Below are positions 8,492 to 16,245 of a stretch of DNA of 64,000 bases, piece after piece (the stretch's first letter is position 1; each line of letters opens with the position of its first letter). Both the position numbers and the translations under genes were made by a program. The stretch comes from an uncultured Sphingomonadaceae bacterium. Lineage in GTDB: Bacteria > Pseudomonadota > Alphaproteobacteria > Sphingomonadales > Sphingomonadaceae. The notes below the pieces were generated by a model. That model had not been told where the DNA came from. It did no database searches and saw only the letters and a list, made by a program, of their open reading frames with translations. Location: positions 114,402 to 178,401 of the forward strand of contig CANLQG010000006.1 in NCBI GenBank assembly GCA_947493195.1, written 5' to 3'.

Positions 8492-9437
8492 AGCCACCGT
8501 CCACCAGTGCGCGCTCGATGTGATACATGCTGATGTGACGGCAATTATGGGCCGCCAGATTGCTGTATTTGCGCCAATCAACCTGCTGTAGGTAGCGTGT
8601 AATCTCGTCTTTGGCCTTCTTGATAATCATTCCATAGCCGCAGACATAGCGCACCTGGCTGAAGCTTTTCACAAGGTCAGGCGGTTCCTGATAGAACGTG
8701 CGTTGCAAGAACCAGTCGGCCTTTTCCATCTTGGCTTGGCCGCAAAGACGCTCTTTCCGCTGGTCCACGGTGAACAGCTCAACCCAGTCGGAGCACGATA
8801 CGCGATGCATACTGGTGTTTTCACCCTTGGCCCAGATTTGCCAAAGCGCGTTCACCTTTACAGGCTTGCCTAGCGCGCCGACAAAACTGTCCGGCGGGAG
8901 AATCTTAGACGACTGAAGCGCCATGCCCTTTACTCGGTGTTTGGGGCTTCCCTTGCCGTCGCTCTGAAAGGCCATCGGCAAGATCATGCCCACATAGTGA
9001 GAAAACTGTGCCGCATGATTCACGAATGCCAGCGCAAGCCATGCGCGATAGCCAAAGGGCGGATTACCGATGACAAGATTGCGCCTTCCGCGCTTCTTTG
9101 CTGGCTTCCAAGTGAGGAAATCTTCGCGCACAAACTCTTTGCGAATGGGCATTACATCAATGCCAGTGCGTCTCCCCTTTGGCATCAGATCGTAGAATAC
9201 GCCCGACCCTGCCGAAGGCTCAATATAGTGGAATGTGGAAGCGTCCTCGCCCTTCGAAGCGAGAAAGCTAGCCATCTCTGCATAACAATCTGCAGCGACT
9301 GCTGGCGTCGTGAAAAATTGGTCTAGCCCGACTTCATCAAGATTGACCCAACCCGGCGCGATGTTGCTCTGCGTCCACTGCCGGTTACGGAAGTCCACAG
9401 CCTCGGTGTGCCCTGCCAGTAAATTCTCTGCGTACAT
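8478..9437 (-). CDS. DNA N6-adenine methyltransferase of a type II R-M system
   Basis: 319 residues. An SAM-binding motif I, YIEPSAGSGVF (residues 71-81), is followed by catalytic motif IV NPPFGY (125-130), with the variable, probably target-recognising region C-terminal, the gamma-class order seen in M.TaqI-like enzymes. FFTTPAVA near 41-48 fits motif X. It would methylate adenine at the site cut by the overlapping downstream nuclease. No controller protein or Vsr gene is seen. Base composition is lower in GC than the surrounding GTA and housekeeping genes, consistent with acquisition by transfer. Confidence 0.83.
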   Translation of the reverse strand: MYAENLLAGHTEAVDFRNRQWTQSNIAPGWVNLDEVGLDQFFTTPAVAADCYAEMASFLASKGEDASTFHYIEPSAGSGVFYDLMPKGRRTGIDVMPIRKEFVREDFLTWKPAKKRGRRNLVIGNPPFGYRAWLALAFVNHAAQFSHYVGMILPMAFQSDGKGSPKHRVKGMALQSSKILPPDSFVGALGKPVKVNALWQIWAKGENTSMHRVSCSDWVELFTVDQRKERLCGQAKMEKADWFLQRTFYQEPPDLVKSFSQVRYVCGYGMIIKKAKDEITRYLQQVDWRKYSNLAAHNCRHISMYHIERALVDGGYANA

Positions 9438-9708
9438 TTGCCCACCGTTCCATCTATGTTCTCGTTATACCCCAGCATAGAGACCGCAAGATTCATGCGT
9501 CAAGATACCATTTATGGAGATTCCACTGTCCTACAGCGTGACACTGAATGTACCGATTCGGTCATGATGGAGAACCGACGACAGGGCGGATTTCTCCAGC
9601 GATTTCAAAGCTCTCTAGGCATGGGTTTGTAAAAGACACAATCGCCTAGAGAAACGGAACATCGCGATAAACCGAGTCGGCCCGCACCATCGGGCAGCGG
9701 CGCTTCAA
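9438..9708. other. intergenic region between R-M island and GTA cluster
   Basis: No supportable gene. The left part must hold the methyltransferase promoter (leftward). The right part holds the island-edge motif TAGAGAAA (9647-9654) preceded by AATCGCC, echoed at the left edge (see findings), and leads into a terminator hairpin. A small RNA ending at that terminator is possible but not shown. Confidence 0.4.
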
Positions 9709-9739
9709 GGGCGGCCCCAATACGGGAGCCGCCCTTTTT
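9709..9739 (+). terminator. rho-independent terminator upstream of the GTA cluster
   Basis: Perfect seven-base stem GGGCGGC (9709-9715) / GCCGCCC (9728-9734), extended inside by CCC/GGG, followed by five T. It points rightward, yet no rightward gene precedes it, so it may end a small RNA, stop read-through from the island, or be left over from a displaced gene. Confidence 0.75.
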
Positions 9740-9781
9740 CGTGGCCGTCCTCGACATCGCGCAGAACAAGGGCGGGATCAC

Positions 9782-10261
9782 ATGTCGAAACGCGTAAAAC
9801 CGCGCAAGGAACAGCGGGGCCAGAACCTGAAACAGAACTGGAAGCATGTCTTCCTGGAAGAGCTGGCCGAAACCTCGAACGTCACCAAGGCCGCCGAAAA
9901 GGCCGGAGCCATGACATCGTACGTTTACAAGTGGCGCCGGGAGAACCCCGAATTCCGCGCCCAGTGGAGCGCGGCGCTGCTGGAGGGCTACGAACACCTG
10001 GAAATGGAAACGCTGGAGCGGCTTCGCTTCGGCACGCCGCCGGGCGAAACGAAATTCGATATCGCCAATGCCCTGCGCCTGCTGGCCGCTCACCGCGAGG
10101 CGGCGGCGAAGGAAAAGGCCCGGCAGGGCAAGCGCGACAAGGCCACCGTGCTAGCCAGCCTGAATGCCAAGCTGGACCGGATGCGCGAACGCCGCGCTGC
10201 GGCGGATAAGCTGCTGAAGGAGGATGGCGTCGTAAAGGTCGAGGCCGATGGAGGAAATTGA
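9782..10261 (+). CDS. GTA/phage small terminase subunit (TerS, gp1-like)
   Basis: 159 residues. The N-terminal half contains a helix-turn-helix-like stretch (ELAETSNVTKAAEKAGAMTSYVYKWRRENPEFRAQW), as in terminase small subunits that recognise DNA for packaging; the C-terminal half is charged and helical, ending in KLLKEDGVVKVEADGG. It overlaps the TerL gene by 14 bases, so they form the packaging motor unit. It heads the GTA cluster. In Rhodobacter capsulatus GTA the gp1 protein has been identified as TerS; equivalence here rests on position and the HTH. Confidence 0.75.
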   Translation: MSKRVKPRKEQRGQNLKQNWKHVFLEELAETSNVTKAAEKAGAMTSYVYKWRRENPEFRAQWSAALLEGYEHLEMETLERLRFGTPPGETKFDIANALRLLAAHREAAAKEKARQGKRDKATVLASLNAKLDRMRERRAAADKLLKEDGVVKVEADGGN

Positions 10262-11579
10262 GCGGGGCAAGGCGCTCGCTAAGGCGAAAGACCCGGAACG
10301 CTCTCACTTCCTCGATGAACTTGACGCGGCTGAACGCGACCTGCTGGAATATCACTGGCCCCTGTGGGCACGGCGTGAACAGATGCCGCCTGCTGATAGC
10401 TGGCGGCTGTGGCTGATCTGCGCCGGGCGCGGCTTCGGCAAGACCCGCGCCGGAGCCGAATGGGTACGTCATGTGGCGGAAGAAGACCCCGATGCCCGCA
10501 TCGCTCTCGTCACCCGATCCATCGCGGAAGCGCGAGCGGTGATGGTGGAGGGCGAAAGCGGCGTGCTTGCCTGCCACCTCTACCCGGACGGGCCAGAGTT
10601 CGAACCCTCGCTGCGGCGGCTGACCTGGCCCAACGGGGCGCAGGCCATGCTCTACTCCGCCAGCGAACCGGAAAGCCTGCGCGGTCCGCAGCATGGTTAT
10701 GCGTGGTGCGATGAAATCGCCAAATGGGATAATTCTTCGGAGCGTGCCATGAAGACCTGGGACAACCTGCAGATGGGCCTGCGCCTTGGAGAGAACCCCC
10801 AAATCCTTGCCACCACCACCCCGCGCGCCGTGCCGATCATGCGGCGCCTGATGGAGCAGGAGCGCGATCCCGGCGTCGTGGTGACGCGGGGCAGCACTTA
10901 CGACAATGCCGACCACCTTCCCACGGGCTTCATCCAGACCATTCGCGGGCAATACGGCGGCAGCGCGCTGGGGCGGCAGGAGCTGGACGGCGAATTGCTG
11001 GCCGATGTCGAAGGCGCGCTGTGGTCCCGCTCCATGCTGGAGCAGTGCCGCGAAACCTTGTGCCTGGAGCAGCGCGTGCGCACCGTAATCGGCGTCGACC
11101 CGCCCGCCAGTGCGCGCGGCGATGCCTGCGGGATCGTGGTCTGCGCGCTTACCGAGAGCGGGCAGGCCAAAGTGCTGGCCGATACCAGCGTGGAACGCCC
11201 CAGCCCCGAACGCTGGGCGCGCGCCGTCGCCGCTGCGGCCGTGGCATGGAAAGCCGACCGCGTGGTGGCCGAAGCCAACCAGGGCGGCGCGATGGTGGAA
11301 AGCGTGCTGCGCGCCGCCGACTGCCAGATGCCGCTGAAACTGGTCCACGCCAGCACCGGCAAGAGCGCGAGGGCCGAACCCGTCGCCGCGCTCTACGAAG
11401 CAGGCCGCGTGAACCACGTCGGCACCTTCCCGCAGCTGGAGGACGAACTGTGCGGCGTGATGGCTGGCGGCGGCTACGAAGGCCCGGGCCGCTCGCCGGA
11501 CAGGGCGGACGCGCTGGTATGGGCGCTGACGGAGCTGATGCTGGGCAAGCGGGGCGAGCCTGCTGTGCGACAACTCTAG
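10248..11579 (+). CDS. GTA terminase large subunit (gp2)
   Basis: 443 residues. ATPase domain: Walker A AGRGFGKTRAG around residues 59-69, Walker B YAWCDEIAKW with D155/E156, and a motif III-like ATTTP at 188-192. The C-terminal nuclease begins with VIGVDPPAS (D284), with further acids in the RSPDRADALVWAL stretch near the end. It packages DNA into the capsid, and in GTAs packages host DNA by headful. Start ATG at 10248 inside the TerS gene. Same order as RcGTA (terminase, portal, protease, capsid). Confidence 0.92.
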   Translation: MEEIERGKALAKAKDPERSHFLDELDAAERDLLEYHWPLWARREQMPPADSWRLWLICAGRGFGKTRAGAEWVRHVAEEDPDARIALVTRSIAEARAVMVEGESGVLACHLYPDGPEFEPSLRRLTWPNGAQAMLYSASEPESLRGPQHGYAWCDEIAKWDNSSERAMKTWDNLQMGLRLGENPQILATTTPRAVPIMRRLMEQERDPGVVVTRGSTYDNADHLPTGFIQTIRGQYGGSALGRQELDGELLADVEGALWSRSMLEQCRETLCLEQRVRTVIGVDPPASARGDACGIVVCALTESGQAKVLADTSVERPSPERWARAVAAAAVAWKADRVVAEANQGGAMVESVLRAADCQMPLKLVHASTGKSARAEPVAALYEAGRVNHVGTFPQLEDELCGVMAGGGYEGPGRSPDRADALVWALTELMLGKRGEPAVRQL

Positions 11580-11601
11580 GTCACTAGACAAAGGAAACAC
11601 G

Positions 11602-12777
11602 ATGTCATTTCTCGACAGCCTCCGCGCCGCCTTCAAGGGCGGTGGCGGAGCTACAGCCGTGCCTATCGGGCGCGGGTTTCATTCCGCCTGGGGGTGGACG
11701 CACGAGCGCGGCGGTTCGCGCCAGCCGTTCGAATACCGCTCCGCCGTGCGCCATGCCTTTCTCGACAACCCCGTCGCCCAGCGGGCGGTGCGGATCGTGG
11801 CGGAGGGGGTGGGCAATGCGCCCCTGTCCGACGCCGCGCCCGAAGTGGCCGCGATGCTGCGCGCCGCGCAGGATGGCGGTTCGCTGCTGGAAACGCTTGC
11901 CGCGCACCTGCTTTTACACGGCAATGCCTTCGTGCAGATCGGCAAAGGCGCCGGCATCCGCCCCGCCTCGCTGTTCGCCTTGCGACCCGAGCGTGTCTCT
12001 GTCGTGCAGGGCGAGGATGGCTGGCCCGTCGGCTATCGTTACCGCGTGGGCGACATGAGCCGCGACATTCCGCTGGAGGACGAGGACGGCTGGCCCTGCC
12101 TCATCCACCTGAAAGCCTTCCACCCGGCGGACGATCACTACGGCGCGGGCTGCCTCTCGGCGGCGGAACAGGCGGTGGCGATCCATAACGAGGCCGCGCG
12201 CTGGAACCTCGCCTTGCTGGAGAACGCGGCGCGGCCCTCTGGCGCGCTGGTCTACGACAACGGCAGCGATACCGCGGGCCTCACGTCCGACCAGTTCGAC
12301 CGGCTGAAGGCCGAGCTTTCCAGCGCCTACCAGGGCGGCGGAAATGCCGGACGGCCCATGCTGCTGGAAGGCGGGCTGAAATGGCAGAGCCTGTCACTCT
12401 CTCCCGCCGACATGGACTTTGCCGAACTGAAGGCAGCCGCCGCGCGCGACATTGCGCTCGCTTTCGGCGTGCCCCCCATGCTGCTCGGCCTGCCGGGCGA
12501 CAACACCTATTCCAATTACCGCGAGGCCAACCGCGCGCTGTGGCGGCTCACCCTGCTGCCGCTGGCTGGCAAGATCCTCGACGGCCTGTCGCAGGGCCTC
12601 TCGCCGTGGTTTCCCGACCTGTCGCTCTCGGTCGATCTCGACCGTGTGCCTGCTCTCTCGGAAGACCGGGAGAACCTGTGGGCACAGGTGAGCGGGGCGG
12701 ATTTCCTTACCCAAGACGAGAAGCGCGCGATGTTGGGGCTTGCCCCGGCTTTGGCCCCTTCCGGAGACAACACATGA
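11602..12777 (+). CDS. GTA portal protein, HK97 family (gp3)
   Basis: 391 residues. Portal signatures: an early NPVAQRAVRIVAEGVG, AHLLLHGNAFVQI, SLFALRPERV, YGAGCLSAAEQAVAIHNEAARW, AARDIALAFGVPPMLLGLPGDNTYSNYREANRALW and the ERENLWAQV-type C-terminal clip. It forms the dodecameric channel for DNA at the head vertex. It starts 22 bases after TerL with AAGGAAA at 11590-11596, and its TGA overlaps the next gene's ATG. Confidence 0.93.
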   Translation: MSFLDSLRAAFKGGGGATAVPIGRGFHSAWGWTHERGGSRQPFEYRSAVRHAFLDNPVAQRAVRIVAEGVGNAPLSDAAPEVAAMLRAAQDGGSLLETLAAHLLLHGNAFVQIGKGAGIRPASLFALRPERVSVVQGEDGWPVGYRYRVGDMSRDIPLEDEDGWPCLIHLKAFHPADDHYGAGCLSAAEQAVAIHNEAARWNLALLENAARPSGALVYDNGSDTAGLTSDQFDRLKAELSSAYQGGGNAGRPMLLEGGLKWQSLSLSPADMDFAELKAAAARDIALAFGVPPMLLGLPGDNTYSNYREANRALWRLTLLPLAGKILDGLSQGLSPWFPDLSLSVDLDRVPALSEDRENLWAQVSGADFLTQDEKRAMLGLAPALAPSGDNT

Positions 12778-13082
12778 ACCGACAAGACATGCTCGCCGGG
12801 CTGGTGGCCCAGGCAATCGATACTGGCGCAGACCTGGTGACGCTGCGCGCCATCGTGGAGGAATCGAGCGAACTGGGCGCGGAACGCGTGCTCGACAAGC
12901 TCGGCCTCGATGACGAGGGCGCGCACGATGATCTCGACGAACTGCGCGACCTGCTGAGCGCCTGGCGCGCGGCGAAAGCCAGCGCGTCCAAGGCGGTGAT
13001 CGAGTGGTGCGTGCGCGGCCTGATGGCGCTGCTGCTGATCGGCATTGCCGTGCGCATTGGCGTGCCGGAGCTGCTGCGTTGA
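12774..13082 (+). CDS. small GTA-cluster protein with C-terminal membrane helix
   Basis: 102 residues. The first ~70 are acidic and helical (ESSELGAERVLDKLGLDDEG, DELRDLLSAWR), then a single hydrophobic helix WCVRGLMALLLIGIAVRIGV. It starts in an ATGA overlap with the portal gene and ends in a TTGA overlap with the protease, so it is translated as part of the head module. It fits the position of small DUF6127-type proteins I associate with sphingomonad GTA clusters, but that assignment is tentative. A membrane-anchored protein among head genes could tether assembly to the membrane (inference). Confidence 0.65.
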   Translation: MNRQDMLAGLVAQAIDTGADLVTLRAIVEESSELGAERVLDKLGLDDEGAHDDLDELRDLLSAWRAAKASASKAVIEWCVRGLMALLLIGIAVRIGVPELLR

Positions 13083-13471
13083 CCCGTATCGCGGGCTACG
13101 CCGCCCTGTTCGACATTGCCGACAGCGCGAAGGATACCATCGTCAAAGGCGCTTTCGCCCGCACCCTGGCGGACCGGAAGGAACCGCTCCCGCTCTACTG
13201 GCAGCACAACCCGGACCAGCCGATCGGCACCGTCGAATTGGCGCAGGAAGACGAACGCGGCCTGCGCGTGATCGCCCGGATCGACAATCCTGACAGCCGC
13301 GCGACCAGCGAACTTCTCGCCCGCCGCACCAACGGCCTCAGCTTCGGCTACCGCGCCCGTGGATACCGCCGTGGGCCAGCCGGGCGCGTGCTGGAGGATA
13401 TCGACCTGTTCGAAGTCAGCCTCGTCACCCACCCCCTGCAACCCGGCGCCCGGGTGCATTTGTTTGTTTAG
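13079..13471 (+). CDS. GTA prohead protease, HK97 family (gp4)
   Basis: 130 residues, starting at a TTG (13079) that overlaps the upstream stop as TTGA; no ATG fits without invading the previous gene. Family pattern: IAGYAALFDI at the N-terminus, WQHNPDQPIGT with catalytic H43, GLSFGYR with catalytic S88, and DLFEVSLVTHPLQPGA near the end. It matures the capsid protein by cutting its N-terminal scaffold part. Compact for the family. Confidence 0.88.
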   Translation: MTRIAGYAALFDIADSAKDTIVKGAFARTLADRKEPLPLYWQHNPDQPIGTVELAQEDERGLRVIARIDNPDSRATSELLARRTNGLSFGYRARGYRRGPAGRVLEDIDLFEVSLVTHPLQPGARVHLFV

Positions 13472-13558
13472 CCTCAAGTGCCGGCGGCTGCGTCCGCAGC
13501 CTTGGCTTCCGGCCTGACCGGCCGACGCGCGTTCGCGCTTGCGATCGCTTCGCGCCCG
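13472..13558 (+). repeat. modular hairpin repeat, family 1 copy A
   Basis: Begins directly after the protease stop and fills most of the protease-capsid gap. Successive hairpins: GGCTGCG-TC-CGCAGCC (13486-13501), CGGCC-TGACC-GGCCG, then GCGCG-TT-CGCGC followed by TTGCGATC. The lead CTCAAGTGCCGG, linker CTTGGCTTCC and loops match copies B and C while stem bases differ in a compensated way. Confidence 0.8.
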
Positions 13559-13589
13559 AAAGTTACCCTCCCCCACCGAAAGGAAATAC

Positions 13590-14744
13590 ATGGATATCCA
13601 GATCGAAACCCCTCTCAACACCGACGCCCTCAACGACAGCTTTGATATCGTCGCCCGCCAGGACAAGGCGGACGCGGAGATCAAGGTGCTGCGTTCGGAT
13701 GTCGACGAGGTGAAGGCCCGCATCGACAAGATCGGCAAGGCTGCTGTGCGCCCCGCCATCGGCTCTGCCGCAGGGCAAGAACCCAGCGCCGAAGTGAAAG
13801 GCTTCGTCGATGGCTACCTGCGCCGTGGCCGGGAGACCGAAGTGAAGTCGATGTCCGGCTCCAGCCCCGCCGATGGCGGCTACGCCGTCCCGCGGGAAAT
13901 CGACGCGATGATTGCCAGCGAACTGAAGGAAATTTCCCCCATCCGTCAGATCGCGCAGGTGGTGCAGGTCGGCTCTGCCGGTTATCGCAAGCTCGTCACC
14001 ACCGGCGGCACGGCGTCAGGCTGGGTCGGCGAGATCGCGCCGCGCCCGGAAACCGATGCGCCGAACTTCGCCGAAATCGCGCCGCCCACGGGTGAGCTTT
14101 ACGCCAATCCGGCTGCCAGCCAGTCCATGCTGGACGATGCCGCCTTCGACCTTGAAGGCTGGCTCGCCAGCGAAGTGGCGATGGAATTCGCCCGCGCCGA
14201 AGGTGCAGCTTTCGTGAACGGCTCGGGCGTGGACCAGCCGCGCGGTTTCCTCGGCTCGCCCACCAGCATGGCGGGTGATGCGGTGCGTCCGTTCGGTTCG
14301 GTGCAGTACATCGGCTCGGGCGATGCGGACGGCTTCGACGCCAACCCCGAAGGCCGTCTGATCGACCTGGTCCACACGATGAAGGCCGGGCACCGCCAGG
14401 GCGCGAGCTGGGTGATGAACTCCGCCACGCTGTCTCAGGTGCGCAAGCTGAAGACCACCGACGGTGCGTTCCTGTGGCAGCCGGGCCTGGTGGAAGGCCA
14501 GCCGGATCGCCTGCTGGGCTACCCGGTGATCGAGGCCGAGGACATGCCGGACGTGGCAGGCGGCACCTTCCCGATCGCCTTCGGCAACTTCAAGGCCGGC
14601 TACATCATCGCAGAACGCAGCGCCACGCAGATCCTGCGCGATCCATTCACCAACAAGCCCTTCGTCCACTTCTACGCCACGAAGCGCGTCGGCGGCCAGG
14701 TGCTGGACAGCTCGGCCATCAAGCTGCTGAAAATCGAAGCGTAA
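13590..14744 (+). CDS. GTA major capsid protein, HK97 fold (gp5)
   Basis: 384 residues from MDIQIETPLN, with AAGGAAA just upstream. Residues ~25-55 look like a coiled-coil scaffold (KVLRSDVDEVKARIDKIGKA), then the mature shell domain begins near MSGSSPADGGYAVPREIDAM. Typical family stretches: ISPIRQIAQVVQV, FARAEGAAFVNGSGVDQPRGFL, ASWVMNSATLSQVRKLKTTDGAFLW, LLGYPVIEAEDMP, AFGNFKAGYIIAERSATQILRDPFTNKPFVHFYATKRVGG. It is cleaved by gp4 and forms the small GTA head. A strong terminator follows. Confidence 0.95.
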   Translation: MDIQIETPLNTDALNDSFDIVARQDKADAEIKVLRSDVDEVKARIDKIGKAAVRPAIGSAAGQEPSAEVKGFVDGYLRRGRETEVKSMSGSSPADGGYAVPREIDAMIASELKEISPIRQIAQVVQVGSAGYRKLVTTGGTASGWVGEIAPRPETDAPNFAEIAPPTGELYANPAASQSMLDDAAFDLEGWLASEVAMEFARAEGAAFVNGSGVDQPRGFLGSPTSMAGDAVRPFGSVQYIGSGDADGFDANPEGRLIDLVHTMKAGHRQGASWVMNSATLSQVRKLKTTDGAFLWQPGLVEGQPDRLLGYPVIEAEDMPDVAGGTFPIAFGNFKAGYIIAERSATQILRDPFTNKPFVHFYATKRVGGQVLDSSAIKLLKIEA

Positions 14745-14771
14745 GCGCGCGCCATCTGACGCTTCGACCCG

Positions 14772-14856
14772 CGGGCGGCGAGGAACATGCCGCCGCCCGT
14801 TTCATGCCCGCCCGCCGTCGAGATACTCCCTTCCCCTCCGGCGGGCGGGCATTTTT
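14772..14856 (+). terminator. double-hairpin terminator after capsid gene
   Basis: First a nine-base stem CGGGCGGCG (14772-14780) / CGCCGCCCG (14791-14799), then a perfect 13-base stem ATGCCCGCCCGCC (14804-14816) / GGCGGGCGGGCAT (14840-14852) followed by five T (14852-14856). Strong rho-independent signal in the gene direction, placed 28 bases after the capsid stop, in the middle of the cluster. Confidence 0.85.
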
Positions 14857-14866
14857 GTATTAGTCA

Positions 14867-14957
14867 CTCAGGCGCCGGGCGGGGCGCGTCCGCGCCCCTT
14901 GGCTTCCCTCGCATTGGCTCGGGCGCGCGTTCGCGCTTGCGGTCGCTTCGCGCCCGT
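14867..14957 (+). repeat. modular hairpin repeat, family 1 copy B
   Basis: Matches copy A: CTCAGGCGCCGG lead, stem GGGGCGCG-TC-CGCGCCCC, linker CTTGGCTTCC, a weak second stem, then GCGCG-TT-CGCGC and TTGCGGTCGCTTCGCGCCCG, the last part nearly identical to copy A. It lies in the 370-base gap between capsid and gp6 genes, after the terminator. Confidence 0.8.
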
Positions 14958-15003
14958 GTCCCGCACAATCCAGGAGGCCCGAAATGGCCCGGCCTGCGAC
15001 TAG

Positions 15004-15091
15004 CAGGCCGCAAGGCCGAACGGCCGCCCGCAGCGGGCGCGTAGCGAAGCGAAGCGCGTCTAGCGAGGACGCTCCGACGGAGGTCGGAGCG
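15004..15091 (-). repeat. modular hairpin repeat, family 2 copy D
   Basis: Inverted relative to copy B and facing it tail to tail. On the minus strand: stem CGCTCCGAC-CTCC-GTCGGAGCG (15091-15070), the 11-base linker TCCTCGCTAGA, a second stem region, CCGCTGCGGGCG, then GGCCG-TT-CGGCC and TTGCGG. Linker and loops are identical to copy E at 45.7 kb while the first stem is entirely different but still perfectly paired. It ends 24 bases before the gp6 ATG. Confidence 0.8.
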
Positions 15092-15114
15092 GAAATCAAA
15101 ATAAGGAAAACCAA

Positions 15115-15663
15115 ATGAAGCGAGCTATGATCGTGCCGCCCGTTCTGGCGGACGCGGCGCTTGCCGAGCTGAAAGACTGGCTCGCGATTACCACCACCCG
15201 CGACGATGAACCTCTTACCGCCTTGCTGCGCGCGGCTCTTGACACTTGCGAGGCCTTTACAGGGCTGATGCCGCTGGAGGGAGGGTGCGAGGAAGTGCTG
15301 CGCAGCACCTATGACTGGCAGGGCATCGCTGCCTCTCCGGTCATTGCCATCACCGGTGTCGAACGGCTGACCGCCAATGGAACGCGTAGCGCGCTGCCAG
15401 TGGATGGATACCTGATCGACATCACCGCAGAAGGCTGCGGCCGTGTTCGGCTGACGCGGGCGATTGCTGAAAGCCGCATCGTGGTGCGCTTGGATGCGGG
15501 CCTTTCTCCAGATTGGACGAGCCTGCCCGAAGGGCTGCGCCACGGTATCATTCGACTTGCTGCCCACCAGTATCGGGACCGCGATTCCGGGGAAGCGAAC
15601 CATGCCCCTCCGCGCGCTGTCGCCGCGCTCTGGCAACCCTGGCGCCGGATGCGGCTGGCATGA
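15115..15663 (+). CDS. GTA head-tail connector (gp6)
   Basis: 182 residues. Pattern of phage gp6-like head-tail connectors: LADAALAELKDWLAITTTRDDEPLTALLRAALDTCEAFTG (helical gp6 core), a central beta part with AITGVERLTANG, and a C-terminal LPEGLRHGIIRLAAHQYRDRD helix. It joins portal and tail. ATAAGGAAAA precedes the ATG. First gene after the capsid terminator and repeats, so a promoter for the tail module may lie in 14857-15114; no clear -35/-10 was found there. Confidence 0.8.
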   Translation: MKRAMIVPPVLADAALAELKDWLAITTTRDDEPLTALLRAALDTCEAFTGLMPLEGGCEEVLRSTYDWQGIAASPVIAITGVERLTANGTRSALPVDGYLIDITAEGCGRVRLTRAIAESRIVVRLDAGLSPDWTSLPEGLRHGIIRLAAHQYRDRDSGEANHAPPRAVAALWQPWRRMRLA

Positions 15664-15833
15664 TCGAGGCATCGACGAAAGGCTTTGCCGCCCTCGCCCT
15701 CCGGTTGGCCAATCGCGCCCGTATTGCCGCTGAAGCCCGCGCCGAGAACACCTTGCGGGAGAAGCGGCGCGACCCACGGCGCTGGCGCGATGCGCGCCTC
15801 CTCTGGCCCGATCTCACGAAGGACACCCGATAG
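15660..15833 (+). CDS. very short GTA protein in gp7 position
   Basis: 57 residues, strongly basic (RLANRARIAAEARAENTLRE, KRRDPRRWRDARLLWPD). Starts in an ATGA overlap with gp6 and its TAG directly abuts the next ATG. By position it replaces RcGTA gp7 (head-tail joining), but it is about half that length, so it may be a different protein or a reduced version. Coding is supported by the seamless packing between gp6 and gp8; no family recognised. Confidence 0.65.
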   Translation: MIEASTKGFAALALRLANRARIAAEARAENTLREKRRDPRRWRDARLLWPDLTKDTR

Positions 15834-16223
15834 ATGGAAAGCCAATTCCGCACGATCCTCATCGCGTGGCTGGCCAGTGACCCGGTGCTCTCCACCACGC
15901 TGAACGACGTGGCCGAAGAAGCCCCCTCGCGCGCCAGCATGCCCTGGCTTGGTATCGCGGCCAGCGCCAGCACCGACTGGAGCACCAAGACCGCACGGGG
16001 GCGCGAAGTGCGCGTGGCGCTGGAACTGCAGACGCGCGGCGACGGCGCGGCGGAAACCTCTGCCATCGCCGCGCAGATCGAGGAGCGCATCGAAAGCCTT
16101 CCTCGCCAGCATCCGGGCCTGAGCATCGCCAGCACCACTTTCCTGCGCGCCCGCGCCGAACAGCGTCCGCGCAACACGCGCGCGGTGCTGATCGAATACC
16201 GCTTCCGCATCCTCGAAGCCTGA
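15834..16223 (+). CDS. GTA tail completion/terminator protein, DUF3168 (gp8)
   Basis: 129 residues. DUF3168 pattern: ILIAWLASDPVLSTTLNDV, then APSRASMPWLGIAAS, VRVALELQTRGDGAAETSAIAAQIEERIES and VLIEYRFRILEA at the end. It caps the tail tube at the head-proximal end. It begins immediately after the gp7 stop with no intergenic base and lacks an obvious ribosome site, so it probably relies on coupled re-initiation. Confidence 0.82.
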   Translation: MESQFRTILIAWLASDPVLSTTLNDVAEEAPSRASMPWLGIAASASTDWSTKTARGREVRVALELQTRGDGAAETSAIAAQIEERIESLPRQHPGLSIASTTFLRARAEQRPRNTRAVLIEYRFRILEA

Positions 16224-16245
16224 TCCCAACACCGGAGAACCAATT

